A DNA stretch of 64,000 nucleotides, taken from CAZJWC01 sp964550125. Lineage in GTDB: Bacteria > Bacillota > Clostridia > Christensenellales > Borkfalkiaceae. The stretch lies in assembly GCA_964550125.1 (NCBI GenBank), contig CAZJWC010000002.1, positions 62,001 through 126,000 on the forward strand, given 5' to 3'. Under the pieces are notes generated by a model. The model was not told the origin of the DNA and ran no database searches. It was given only the letters and a program-made list of their open reading frames with translations. The position numbers and the translations under genes were made by a program. Below, one piece after another: positions 49,199-58,500 of the stretch (its first letter is position 1; each line of letters starts with the position of its first letter).

Positions 49199-50077
49199 AT
49201 GAAAGGACTAATAATTGTAAACGCATATACGAAAAACGAACACGAACTTTTCCAGTCAAAGAGGATGAAAGAGGAGTTTGAAAAACTTGGCGTTGATTGT
49301 GATATAGTTAAAAATAATAAGTTTTTAGCAGTTGTGGAGAGAGAGGGTTTATCTGCTTTTTGTAAGGATTATGACTTTGTCATATATTACGATAAAGATA
49401 AGTATGTTTCTAAAATGCTAGAAAGTTGTGGAATAAAGTTGTTTAATTCAAATGATGCTATTAGAGTATGCGATGATAAAATGATGACCTATATTGCTCT
49501 TGCAAAAAGTGGTATAAAAGTTCCGTATACTATGTCAGCACCTCTTTGTTATTACATAAATGAACCTATTGAGAGGGAGATGGTTGAAAGGATTGAAAAT
49601 AAACTTTCTTATCCTTTAGTTGTAAAAAAATGTTATGGTTCACTGGGCAAGGGGGTATATCTAGTAAACGATAGGACTGAACTTTTACATATAATGGAAA
49701 AACTCAAAGGTGAACCTCATCTTTTTCAGGAGTATATTGAAAATAGCAAAGGCAGAGATATTCGTGCAATTGTAATCGGGGGTAAGGTTGTTGCTTCAAT
49801 GATTAGAAGAAATAAAAATGACTTCCGTTCAAATATTGAACTTGGAGGGGAAGGTGAAACGTTTGTATTACCTAAGGAGTATGAAAAGGTTTGCAAAAAG
49901 GTAGTATCTGCTTTAAAAATTGACTACGCAGGTATTGACATTATGATAGGTAAAAATGGTGAACCTATTGTATGTGAGGTAAATTCAAACGCGTTTTTTG
50001 GTGGAATTGAAAACATAACAAAAGTAAATGTTGCAAAAGAATACGCAAAATATATTTACGAAAAAATAAAAGGGTAA
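49199..50077 (+). CDS. RimK-like ATP-grasp ligase
   Basis: The start at 49199 follows AGGTGA; an upstream in-frame ATG overlaps the PPTase gene. The 292-residue protein has the ATP-grasp fold: LVVKKCYGSLGKGVYLV (glycine-rich ATP loop), HLFQEYIENSKGRDIRAIVI, IELGGEGETF, and the metal-binding YAGIDIMIGKNGEPIVCEVN end. It belongs to the RimK/LysX/MptN group that joins an amino acid (often glutamate or a similar amine) to a carboxyl group. The N-terminal half is a Rossmann-like preATP-grasp domain. The substrate is unknown. Confidence 0.88.
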   Translation: MKGLIIVNAYTKNEHELFQSKRMKEEFEKLGVDCDIVKNNKFLAVVEREGLSAFCKDYDFVIYYDKDKYVSKMLESCGIKLFNSNDAIRVCDDKMMTYIALAKSGIKVPYTMSAPLCYYINEPIEREMVERIENKLSYPLVVKKCYGSLGKGVYLVNDRTELLHIMEKLKGEPHLFQEYIENSKGRDIRAIVIGGKVVASMIRRNKNDFRSNIELGGEGETFVLPKEYEKVCKKVVSALKIDYAGIDIMIGKNGEPIVCEVNSNAFFGGIENITKVNVAKEYAKYIYEKIKG

Positions 50078-50092
50078 GAATAAGGAGAATAT

Positions 50093-51004
50093 ATGTTTAT
50101 TACTATTAACGGACAACTTGCAAGTGGGAAAAGTGCTGTATGCGACTTGCTTATTAAAAATTATGGCTATGAGGTTTTCAGCACTGGCAAGTTTTTAAGA
50201 GAGTACGCTAATGAACTTGGCGTGTCTATTTTAGAACTAAACGAAATGGCTAAAAAGGATTTTAAATACGATTTAGAGATTGACAATAAAATAGTTAAAT
50301 TTGCAAAGGAAAATGTTGGTAGAAATATCGTTTTTGATTCTCGTATGGCTTGGCATTTTGTTGAAAATGCTTTTAAAGTACATTTACTTGTCAAGCCTGA
50401 AGTTGCAGCTGAAAGAGTTTTTGGTAAAAGAGAATCAACCGAAGAAACGTATAAGTCAATAGAAGAAACTCAAAATGACTTAAAAAAGAGGAGAGAGGTT
50501 GAGGCTGAAAGGTATAAAATGATATATAATGTTTCAATGCTTGACTACAAAAACTATGACCTTTTTATTGATACTTCAAATATCACACCCGAGCAGGTTT
50601 GTAAACTTATCGTTGATGGAGTTAGAGAGTTCGAAGAAAAGGGAGTTTATAAAAAGATGTTCATATCTCCCCAAAACATTTATCCTACATCTTTAGATAT
50701 TGATGAAGATAAGGTTGAGGAGATTATGCAAAGACTTGAAAAAGGCGATAAAATTCCTCCTGTTGAAATTATTAAGGTTGATGAAAGTTTGTACGCATAC
50801 ACTGGGCATAATAAACTTATTGCCTATAACAAGCTGAATTTACCTTTAATTGAGGCTCAACTGTTATTCCAGGATGACGATTTAATGTCAACGGGTGAAA
50901 AAACTTCAAACTACATAACAACAACAATGGACGACATAAAAGTATGGCAAGATATTTGTGGCTTTAAGTATGGCTATATTCCACAAAAGGTAAAATCGTT
51001 ATGA
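50093..51004 (+). CDS. Cytidylate-kinase-like domain fused to a ParB/sulfiredoxin-like domain
   Basis: The N-terminal half (about 1-185) of this 303-residue protein is a P-loop kinase of the cytidylate-kinase type (TINGQLASGKSAVCDLLIKN, FSTGKFLREYA, IVFDSRMAWHF, KRESTEETYKSIEETQNDLK). The C-terminal half (about 195-303) resembles the ParB/Srx fold: ISPQNIYPTSLDIDEDKVEE, GDKIPPVEIIKVDESLYAYT, then GHNKLIAYNKLN. The ParB/Srx fold includes CTP-binding and free-serine-kinase enzymes, so the fused unit may act on nucleotides or small molecules. It overlaps the next gene by four bases. No function is known to me. Confidence 0.72.
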   Translation: MFITINGQLASGKSAVCDLLIKNYGYEVFSTGKFLREYANELGVSILELNEMAKKDFKYDLEIDNKIVKFAKENVGRNIVFDSRMAWHFVENAFKVHLLVKPEVAAERVFGKRESTEETYKSIEETQNDLKKRREVEAERYKMIYNVSMLDYKNYDLFIDTSNITPEQVCKLIVDGVREFEEKGVYKKMFISPQNIYPTSLDIDEDKVEEIMQRLEKGDKIPPVEIIKVDESLYAYTGHNKLIAYNKLNLPLIEAQLLFQDDDLMSTGEKTSNYITTTMDDIKVWQDICGFKYGYIPQKVKSL

Positions 51005-51513
51005 TAGACGCAATAGTATATATATCAAATTCAGGCTATACCAAAAAGTACGCCGAGATGCTTTCAAAGGAAATTAAATTAAAATGTTATTCTTTTGACG
51101 AGTCTTTAAACCATTTACAAAAGGGTGCTTCAGTAATCTTTCTGGACTGGTTTTGTGGTGGAAAGTTAGTCGATTTTAAAAAGGTAAAAAAGAGATATGA
51201 ATTGCCTTGCGTGTGTGGGGTAGGCATTATTCCTCCAAACGATAAGGATTTTAAAAAATATGAAAAGAAGTATAAAAGCAAGGAGGGTAAATTCTTTTAT
51301 TTGCGTGGTGGATTTGCCCTAACAAAACTTTCAGGTAAATATCATTTTATAATGAAAAATGTCTGTTCAAAGGAAATTTTTCGTCTTGAAATGCAAGAAA
51401 AATTAAACGAAAGAGATGCCGAGTATTTGAAAATTTTAAAACATGGTGGAACATTTGTAAGTTTGCAAAATCTTTTACAAGTAATTGAGTATGTCAAAAA
51501 TTTAATTTCTTGA
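51001..51513 (+). CDS. Flavodoxin-like protein
   Basis: The 170-residue protein starts MIDAIVYISNSGYTKKYAEM, a flavodoxin-type phosphate loop (SNSGYTKKYA), then a pattern of alternating strands and helices with IFLDWFCGG and LPCVCGVGIIPPND. It overlaps the preceding gene by four bases, so it is translated with the kinase-ParB fusion. It may bind FMN and supply electrons, but key FMN-contact residues in the second and third loops are not clear. The C-terminal third (EIFRLEMQEKLNERDAEYLK) is an added helical part. Confidence 0.7.
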   Translation: MIDAIVYISNSGYTKKYAEMLSKEIKLKCYSFDESLNHLQKGASVIFLDWFCGGKLVDFKKVKKRYELPCVCGVGIIPPNDKDFKKYEKKYKSKEGKFFYLRGGFALTKLSGKYHFIMKNVCSKEIFRLEMQEKLNERDAEYLKILKHGGTFVSLQNLLQVIEYVKNLIS

Positions 51514-51527
51514 AATTTTGTAAACTA

Positions 51528-51580
51528 TTGATTTTGTAAAATTATGTGCTATAATGTAAACAAATTCTACAAATTGTAGA
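51528..51580 (+). promoter_or_regulatory. Promoter with a downstream palindromic operator candidate
   Basis: TTGATT (51528), a 16-base spacer and TATAAT (51550) are followed at about +4 by the perfect 15-base palindrome TCTACAAATTGTAGA (51566-51580). A protein bound there would block initiation of the next gene. Confidence 0.5.
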
Positions 51581-51600
51581 GTCTATTTAGGACTGGTAAG

Positions 51601-52659
51601 ATGTTGATGAGATTTGAATATTTAGACGATACTTCTGGTAGAAAAAAATTTTTAAAGTTTAAAAATAGATTATATTATAATGATTTGCATTATATTGATA
51701 CCGAAAGTTTTTTTCTGCGAAATTGTCTATCAGGTAAAAACTCAATATACGAAAATTCTCAGCCGTTTTTCATTACCGAGGATAATAATGTCTTGTTGGA
51801 GGGGGTTTTCATTTTTAATCCCAAATTCAACTGCTTGCAAATAGGTTTTTTTCAGGCTGTTGAAAACAGGAAAGATGCTGTCGATTTTATGATTGATGAA
51901 AGCGTTAAACTTGCTAAAAAACACCATTTAAAACAAGTGCTTATAGGTATGAACGGACACATAAGTTGTCCTAACGGAATTTTAATTGATGGTTTTGATG
52001 AGTTTATTCCATACGGTAGTTTATATAATAAACCATACTATAAGGATTATTTTAAAGAATTAAAAAGTTATAATTTATCTACTTTTGCATCTAAAAGTTA
52101 TGATATTCGTCAAAGAATAAAAGGACTAAAAATTGACAATAAAGATATTCGTGTCAAGAAGGCTGACTTCTCACGTTTTGATGATGAATTTGAAAAAATG
52201 AGAATTGTTGCTGAAAAGGTATCAACAAAAAATCCTTTACATTTTATGACAAGTCATTATCATTATTTAGAGATGGTTAAACCTATAAAACATCTTCTGC
52301 GTGAAGAAAATTTACTTTTTGCTGAAACAAAAGGGGTAACGATAGGCTTCTTGCTTTGGCACCCTAACTTCAATGAGATTGCAAGGAAAGGGAAAAAGTT
52401 AAACAAAACAATGTTTAATTTTAAATGCCTAACAAAATTAAAAACAGTAAATTCGTTAAAGATAAGTTCAATGTGTACCGTAAACAGTCCAAGGGCAACA
52501 ATCGCCTTGCTTGCAAAACTTAAAGAGATTGAAAACGGAAGATATGAATATGTTGAAACCACAGCCGTTCAAGAGGAAAATATTAATACAATGCTGTTGA
52601 ACGAAAAACTATTTATAAAACCTAATAGAAAATACGCAATATATTATATTGATGTTTAA
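51601..52659 (+). CDS. YghO-like/GNAT-fold acetyltransferase-like protein
   Basis: The 352-residue protein follows a pattern I associate with YghO-like tandem GNAT proteins: FLKFKNRLYYNDLHYIDTES near the start, LQIGFFQAVENRKDAV, VLIGMNGHISCPNGILIDGF and PYYKDYFKELKSY. The second half has FAETKGVTIGFLLWHPNFNE and YEYVETTAVQEENINTMLLN, which fits a GNAT acetyl-CoA fold. Substrate and role are unknown. It stands alone with its own promoter, palindrome and terminator. Confidence 0.6.
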   Translation: MLMRFEYLDDTSGRKKFLKFKNRLYYNDLHYIDTESFFLRNCLSGKNSIYENSQPFFITEDNNVLLEGVFIFNPKFNCLQIGFFQAVENRKDAVDFMIDESVKLAKKHHLKQVLIGMNGHISCPNGILIDGFDEFIPYGSLYNKPYYKDYFKELKSYNLSTFASKSYDIRQRIKGLKIDNKDIRVKKADFSRFDDEFEKMRIVAEKVSTKNPLHFMTSHYHYLEMVKPIKHLLREENLLFAETKGVTIGFLLWHPNFNEIARKGKKLNKTMFNFKCLTKLKTVNSLKISSMCTVNSPRATIALLAKLKEIENGRYEYVETTAVQEENINTMLLNEKLFIKPNRKYAIYYIDV

Positions 52660-52684
52660 AGCCGTAGTTATACGGCTTTTTTGT
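52660..52684 (+). terminator. Terminator after the GNAT-like gene
   Basis: AAGCCGTA-GTTA-TACGGCTT followed by T residues. Confidence 0.8.
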
Positions 52685-52855
52685 TTTTCTACTAAAATTA
52701 TACTATTCTACTTTTAGGAGTGTAACTAAAAAATTTATCTACATCAAAATATAAATTATGAGAATACAAAGAGTGGTTTGTAGAGGAATTTTTGGTAAAA
52801 GTTGGTATACAAAAAGAATATACTTTGATAATATGATATAAACGGAGGTGGAAGT

Positions 52856-53722
52856 ATGTATAAGATAATTACAGATTCTTGTGCGAACTTAACAAATGAG
52901 ATTATAAACAAGTACAGTTTAGATGTTATTTCAATGACATATATCATTGATGGAAAGGAATACAAAAGTTACGAAAAAGGCAAGGACAACAATTTGCAGG
53001 AATTTTACGCTAAAATGCGTGAAAAACAAAAGGCATCAACTTGTGCTGTAAATGAGGAGGAGTACTACGAGGCTTTTGATAATATTTTAAAAGAAGGGTA
53101 CGACTTATTGTATATTGGCTTTTCATCAAGTTTGAGTTGTATGTTTAATAATTGCTTAAATGCAGTAGCAAAGTTAAAGGAAAAATATCCAAAGCAAAAA
53201 ATCATAGCAGTAGACAGTTTGTGTGCGTCAATGGGGCAAGGACTTATGGTTTATCATTGCTTGCAATTACAAGAGGCTGGAAAAAGTTTAGAAGAAGTTG
53301 CTTTATGGGTAGAAAAAAATAAACTTTCACTTGCTCATTGGTTTACGGTTGACGATTTGTACTATTTATATAATGGTGGAAGAATAGGAAAAATTAGTTA
53401 TATTGTTGGAAGTATTGCAAAGATTAAGCCTGTACTTCATATGGATAACGAAGGTAAACTTGTCGCTTGTGGAAAGGTACTTGGAAGGAAAAGGTCAATA
53501 TTAACTCTCTGTGATAATATTTGCGAAAGTTTGGTTGAACCTGAAAATCAAACTTTATTCGTTGCCCATTGCGATTGTGAGGAAGATGCTCAATTCGTTA
53601 AGGAAAGGCTTTTAGAAAGAATTAAATGCAAGGAGATAATTGTTGGTTTTATCGACCCCGTTATTGGTGTCCACTCAGGTCCTGGAACTCTAGCAGTTTT
53701 TGGTTTATGCTCAAAAAGATAA
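52856..53722 (+). CDS. DegV-family fatty-acid-binding protein
   Basis: The 288-residue protein starts YKIITDSCANLTNEIINKYS, the DegV signature, with IGFSSSLSCMFNNC (phosphate or carboxylate pocket), VDSLCASMGQGLMV and the C-terminal IDPVIGVHSGPGTLAVFGL. The family binds long-chain fatty acids (FakB-like) and, with a FakA kinase, can feed exogenous fatty acids into phospholipids. No fakA gene is in the window. The length is normal. A GGAGGTGG ribosome site precedes the ATG. Confidence 0.92.
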   Translation: MYKIITDSCANLTNEIINKYSLDVISMTYIIDGKEYKSYEKGKDNNLQEFYAKMREKQKASTCAVNEEEYYEAFDNILKEGYDLLYIGFSSSLSCMFNNCLNAVAKLKEKYPKQKIIAVDSLCASMGQGLMVYHCLQLQEAGKSLEEVALWVEKNKLSLAHWFTVDDLYYLYNGGRIGKISYIVGSIAKIKPVLHMDNEGKLVACGKVLGRKRSILTLCDNICESLVEPENQTLFVAHCDCEEDAQFVKERLLERIKCKEIIVGFIDPVIGVHSGPGTLAVFGLCSKR

Positions 53723-53749
53723 TTAAAAAATATTAACGAATAAAATCAA

Positions 53750-53778
53750 TTTACATTTAAAAAAAAGAGTATTATAAT
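53750..53778 (+). promoter_or_regulatory. Promoter of the sulP gene
   Basis: TTTACA, a 17-base spacer and TATAAT lie 40 bases before the start codon. Confidence 0.7.
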
Positions 53779-53817
53779 TATTCCGTTTTCAAATTTAAAT
53801 TTTAAAAGGACTTACTT

Positions 53818-55389
53818 ATGAAACCCGAACTTATAAACTCTTTAAAGGGATATAAAAAAGAGTATATTATCCCTGATATTTTGTCTGGCTTGCTAGTCGC
53901 AATTATCGCATTGCCTCTTTCAATAGCCTTAGGTATTCAGTCAGTGCCGGACGGATTTTCTGGCAGTGCAATTCAAATGGGAATTATTACTGCAATCGTA
54001 GCAGGATTTTTTATCTCTGCCGTTGGTGGTAGTAGATTTCAAATAGGTGGACCTACTGCAGCTTTTGCTGTAATATTGTGTAGTTATATCGCTAACCCGG
54101 ATATCGGCGTGTTGGGTTTGCAATTTGCAACTGTGTTTGCAGGTGTACTCTTGATAGTTTTAGGACTATTAAAGTGTGGCAATATCGTTAAATATATTCC
54201 TCATCCTATTGTTATAGGTTTTACAACGGGTATAGGAATAACTCTATTGCTAGGACAAGTTCAATCACTTTTTGGTTTATCGCTTACTAATGAGGTGCAT
54301 TTTGCTGACGTGTCAGCCTTCATTACTAAAATAGGAAAGTATGCTGTTAATATAAAGTCTTTCAACTATGTTACTTTTATTCTTGGCGTGGTTGGTTTTG
54401 CGATTATAGTTGTTTTACAAAAGATAAATAAAAAAATCCCCGGAGCAATTATAGCAATTATCACTGTTACTTTTCTTAATTTATTACTTGAAGTGATTTT
54501 TGGTAATTTAGGTGTGGCAACAATCGGTTCTGTTTACGGTGAGATAAAAGCAGAGTTTTATCCTATTAGTTTTAAAAACATCTCAAGCGTAAAGTTTACA
54601 GCCCTTATAGTTCCTACAATAGTTATTGCCTTTTTAGGTTCAATAGAAAGTTTGCTTTCTGCTACGGTGGCTGATGGTATGGCACAAACTAAACATTGTT
54701 CAAATCAAGAACTTATCGGTCAAGGTGTTGCTAACATAGGCTCAGCATTGCTAGGTGGTTTTCCTGCAACAGGTGCTATTGCAAGAACGGCGGCAAATAT
54801 AAATAGTGGTGCAAAAAGTTCACTTGCAGGTATATTTCATGCAATATTTGTTTTGATAATGTACTTTGCCTTGATGGGAGTATTAAAGTATGTTCCCTTA
54901 ACGGTATTTGCTTCGGTTTTGATTTCCGTAGCAATAAAAATGAGTAATTTCCCCTTATTTGCAAAACTTTCAAAGTTCGGCAAAAGAGATATAACTGTAC
55001 TTTGGGTAACCTGTTTGCTTACAGTTTTCTTTGATTTAACTTATGGGGTCATCGGTGGGGTACTTTTGACATTGCTTGTAAATATTCAAAATATTAAAAA
55101 TCCCTTAAAGATTGAAAAAATTGAGTTAGATGGAAAAATGACTTATGCTTTGTCGGGAAGTTTGTATTTTATTAGTGCAATTAAACTGGTGAACACAATT
55201 AGTGAAGATTTAAAAGATTTGGACAGAATTGATATAAATCTTGAACAGATTAAGCGTATTGATGCAACTGCAATTCAAAAGTTAGCAGTTTTACATAGGT
55301 CGTTAAAGCCTTTAAATAAATGTTTTGACTTTGTAAATATGAACGAAAATATTAAAAAAAGATTAGATATATATTTTGATATATTATAA
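53818..55389 (+). CDS. SulP-family anion permease with STAS domain
   Basis: The 523-residue protein has the SulP N-terminus (PDILSGLLVAIIALPLSIAL), the QIGGPTAAFAVILCSYIA pseudo-symmetric half-helix region, about twelve membrane segments, GSIESLLSATVADGMAQTKH, and a cytoplasmic STAS domain from about residue 430 (LSGSLYFISAIKLV ... DRIDINLEQIKRIDATAIQK). Members move sulfate, bicarbonate or other anions, often with Na+ or H+. The substrate cannot be fixed from sequence. It is monocistronic. Confidence 0.92.
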   Translation: MKPELINSLKGYKKEYIIPDILSGLLVAIIALPLSIALGIQSVPDGFSGSAIQMGIITAIVAGFFISAVGGSRFQIGGPTAAFAVILCSYIANPDIGVLGLQFATVFAGVLLIVLGLLKCGNIVKYIPHPIVIGFTTGIGITLLLGQVQSLFGLSLTNEVHFADVSAFITKIGKYAVNIKSFNYVTFILGVVGFAIIVVLQKINKKIPGAIIAIITVTFLNLLLEVIFGNLGVATIGSVYGEIKAEFYPISFKNISSVKFTALIVPTIVIAFLGSIESLLSATVADGMAQTKHCSNQELIGQGVANIGSALLGGFPATGAIARTAANINSGAKSSLAGIFHAIFVLIMYFALMGVLKYVPLTVFASVLISVAIKMSNFPLFAKLSKFGKRDITVLWVTCLLTVFFDLTYGVIGGVLLTLLVNIQNIKNPLKIEKIELDGKMTYALSGSLYFISAIKLVNTISEDLKDLDRIDINLEQIKRIDATAIQKLAVLHRSLKPLNKCFDFVNMNENIKKRLDIYFDIL

Positions 55390-55414
55390 AAGAGGGCGAA
55401 AGCCCTCTTTTTTT
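55388..55414 (+). terminator. Terminator of sulP
   Basis: AAAGAGGGC-GAAA-GCCCTCTTT followed by TTTTT. Confidence 0.9.
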
Positions 55415-55416
55415 GT

Positions 55417-55463
55417 GAAAAATGTTAAATTTATTTTCTTGTTTTACACTTTTAACATTTTTC
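55417..55463. repeat. 13-bp perfect inverted repeat
   Basis: GAAAAATGTTAAA and TTTAACATTTTTC are separated by 21 bases. It follows the sulP terminator and precedes a G-poor, C/A-rich stretch (55470-55540) before the next gene. It may be an operator or a large transcript stem; no T-run follows. Confidence 0.5.
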
Positions 55464-55584
55464 TTTTCCTAACCAAACAAGCAAAAAGCAAACACTAACA
55501 AAACAAAAAACACACAAAGCGTTCACAAAAATCTAATATTATATGGCAGTTGTAAAAAAGTTTTTTATATAAGGAGATTTTTTA

Positions 55585-58500
55585 ATGAAAACAAGAACAA
55601 GAAAGATTTTATTGTTTTTAATGGTTCTTGTCTTTGCAGTGTGTACAGCATGTGGTTGCTCAAGTATGATAGCCAAAGCAGATAGTACAAGCCAAATGAC
55701 AATCTATTTTGAAAACAATCAAAATTGGAACACAATTAATTGTTACTATTGGGGTAACGGTCAAAATTCTTGGCCCGGAACTTCAATGACAAAAACTGAC
55801 AAACAATCTAATGAGGGTTACGACATCTACAAGATAAGCGTTAACTCAGGTGTAAACGTCATTTTTAATAACGGAAGTACTCAAACTGTTGACATCAACA
55901 ATGCACAAGCAAATACTTGCTATAAATTGTCTACAATGTCAAACGGAAAGTATAACGTTACTTCATATGTTTATGAAGATTTAGATGATGATGACGATGA
56001 AGTAGTAGCGACTTGGACTATTTATTTTAAAACAAGTTATACTTCAGTTAATTGCTATTACTGGGGTGGTGCTTCAACTGTTGAGTGGCCCGGTGTTGCT
56101 TTGACTGAAAAGACTGAAGAAACTGATGGAAAGTATCTTTTTAAAGCCTCTGTTCCTCAAAACTCAAATGTAATTTTTTCAACAAGTCAAGGACAATCAG
56201 TTGATATTACTGATGTTGAAGAAAATGCAATTTATGAGTTCACAACAATGTCAGGCTCTAAATACAATGTCTCAAAAACCTTCAAGAGTAATAAAGTTGA
56301 GTACACTGTAACAGTAAATTGTTACGATTTAAATCGTAATCTTCTTAAAACATTTGTTTATACATTTGAAGAAGGATATACAGGAACAATTTACTCACCT
56401 GATGTTGAGGGTTATCAGTCGTTAGGTGGTTATGGTGAAATCACTAATTTAAGCGAAGATATAACTTACTCAATGTTCTATGAAAAAGCAGTCGGTTATA
56501 TAACTGTATACTGTGTAAACAATCTTAACTGGTCAAAAGTTAATTGCTATTACTGGGGCGGTTCAGTAGAAGCCTCTTGGCCTGGTGTAGAAATGAAAAA
56601 GACTGATTTTGTTGACGGCGTAGGTAATGAAGTATATTCACTTGATGTTGCGTCAGGTTCAAAGGTTATCTTTAATAACGGTTCATCACAAACAGTTGAT
56701 ATTTCTTCTGTTTATGACGGCAATGTTTATTCAATGAGTTCAATGTCTAATGGTAAATACATTGTTGAACAAGTTGATATTTATAGAGAAATTACTATAA
56801 ACTATAAAGATAATAATGGTAATACAATTAAGAATTCAACTTCATTTTTGTTGGTAAAATCTAATAATAGTTATACATACTATGCTCCAGAAATTGAAGG
56901 TTATGATCCCGTAAATACTTCTCACGTGTTTACATTTGATGATTTAGGAACAACTTCATATACTTTCATTTATAAAAATGATGAGGTTGTTGTTAATGAT
57001 AATGTTGCTTACGTAGATAGCAAAAAAGACTTATTAACTATTTCACAAGATAGTTCATACTGGGCTTATGATATTGAAATTTTAGAAGATATTGATTTAG
57101 AAAATTCTACAATTTCACCTATCGGTAATTATTCAACTTACTTTACAGGTGATGTAAATGGAAACAACTGCACTATTTCAAACTTCGTTGTAGATGCTTC
57201 AGGAAAATATAATTCTTTTGGTCTATTTGGTGCTGTAAAGGGCGATATTAGCAATCTTTCAATTAAAAATGTTTCATTTGATTTTGGTGCATTAACTATA
57301 AGTGATATTAAAATTGGTGGATTAGTAGGTCAAACTTATGGCAATGTTGATAATTGCTCTGTAATTGGTGAAATTAACTATGTAAGTAGTGGAAAAAATG
57401 TATTTATAGGTATGGTTGCAGGTCAATCTTTGAGTGGTACTAGCATTACAAATATAAGCGCTGTTGGATATATTACTTTCACTGGTACTAATTACTCTTA
57501 TGTTGGTGGTGTTGTAGGCGAGGCAGACGGAAGCATTGCAAATTGTGAAAGTTCTGTATCAATCAACGTAACACAACAATCGCAATGCTTATATCTTGGT
57601 GGTGTTGTTGGTATTGCGATGGCTGAGGCAAACGATTTAACGAACAAGGGTAAAATTGACTTTGTTGTTGAAAAAGGCTTATTTACTTATGCAGGTGGCG
57701 TTGTTGGTAACGCTGTAAAGGCTGTAGATACAGTTGAAAATTATGGTTCAATTAAAGGGACTATTAAATCAACTTATCACTATGTAGGTGGTGTTGTTGG
57801 TAAAGGAGCATCTATTACAAATGGTGCTTTCTACGGAAATGTAAATCTAAAATTATATGAAGCACCTAATTCATATTTTGGTGGTTTTGCAGGTGAAGCA
57901 AGTGGCGCAATAAGTTATTGTGAAGGTAGATTTTCAGTTGCAATAAGAGGATACCATAATTGTAATGTAATACTTGGAGGAGTTGTTGGTAGAACTTATT
58001 CAAACGTTAGCAATACAAACTGTAACCTTTCAACTATTACAATAAATGGCGACTATTCTATGGCATATCCTGTTGCAGGCGCATATAGTGATGACTCTGT
58101 ATTTACTTCAAATATTGGTAACTGCTCAATCAAGTGCAATGAGAATATAATGGTTCAATCTCCAGTTGGTGAAACTTATCTATATACAGAAGGTGAAAAG
58201 GCTTTCTATGATAGACTTGTAGATGATTCTTGGGTTATTTACTATTCAAATGCTGACTATGAAAACGTAAAGAGTGTTTACCCTATTTACTATGGTACAG
58301 ATTTTGGTAATATATCTACTTCAAGGATGTATCAAATTTTCCGTTATTTCTCATATCAAAATCCCATTTTCTGTGTAGTTTACAGTGGATATGTGTCTTT
58401 GACAGAGGGTGGAATTCAATTTTATGTATACAACTACACTGCTACTGATGGTGATTATTCATGTAACTATTTAACTGCAGAAGGTAGAGCACAATTAAGG

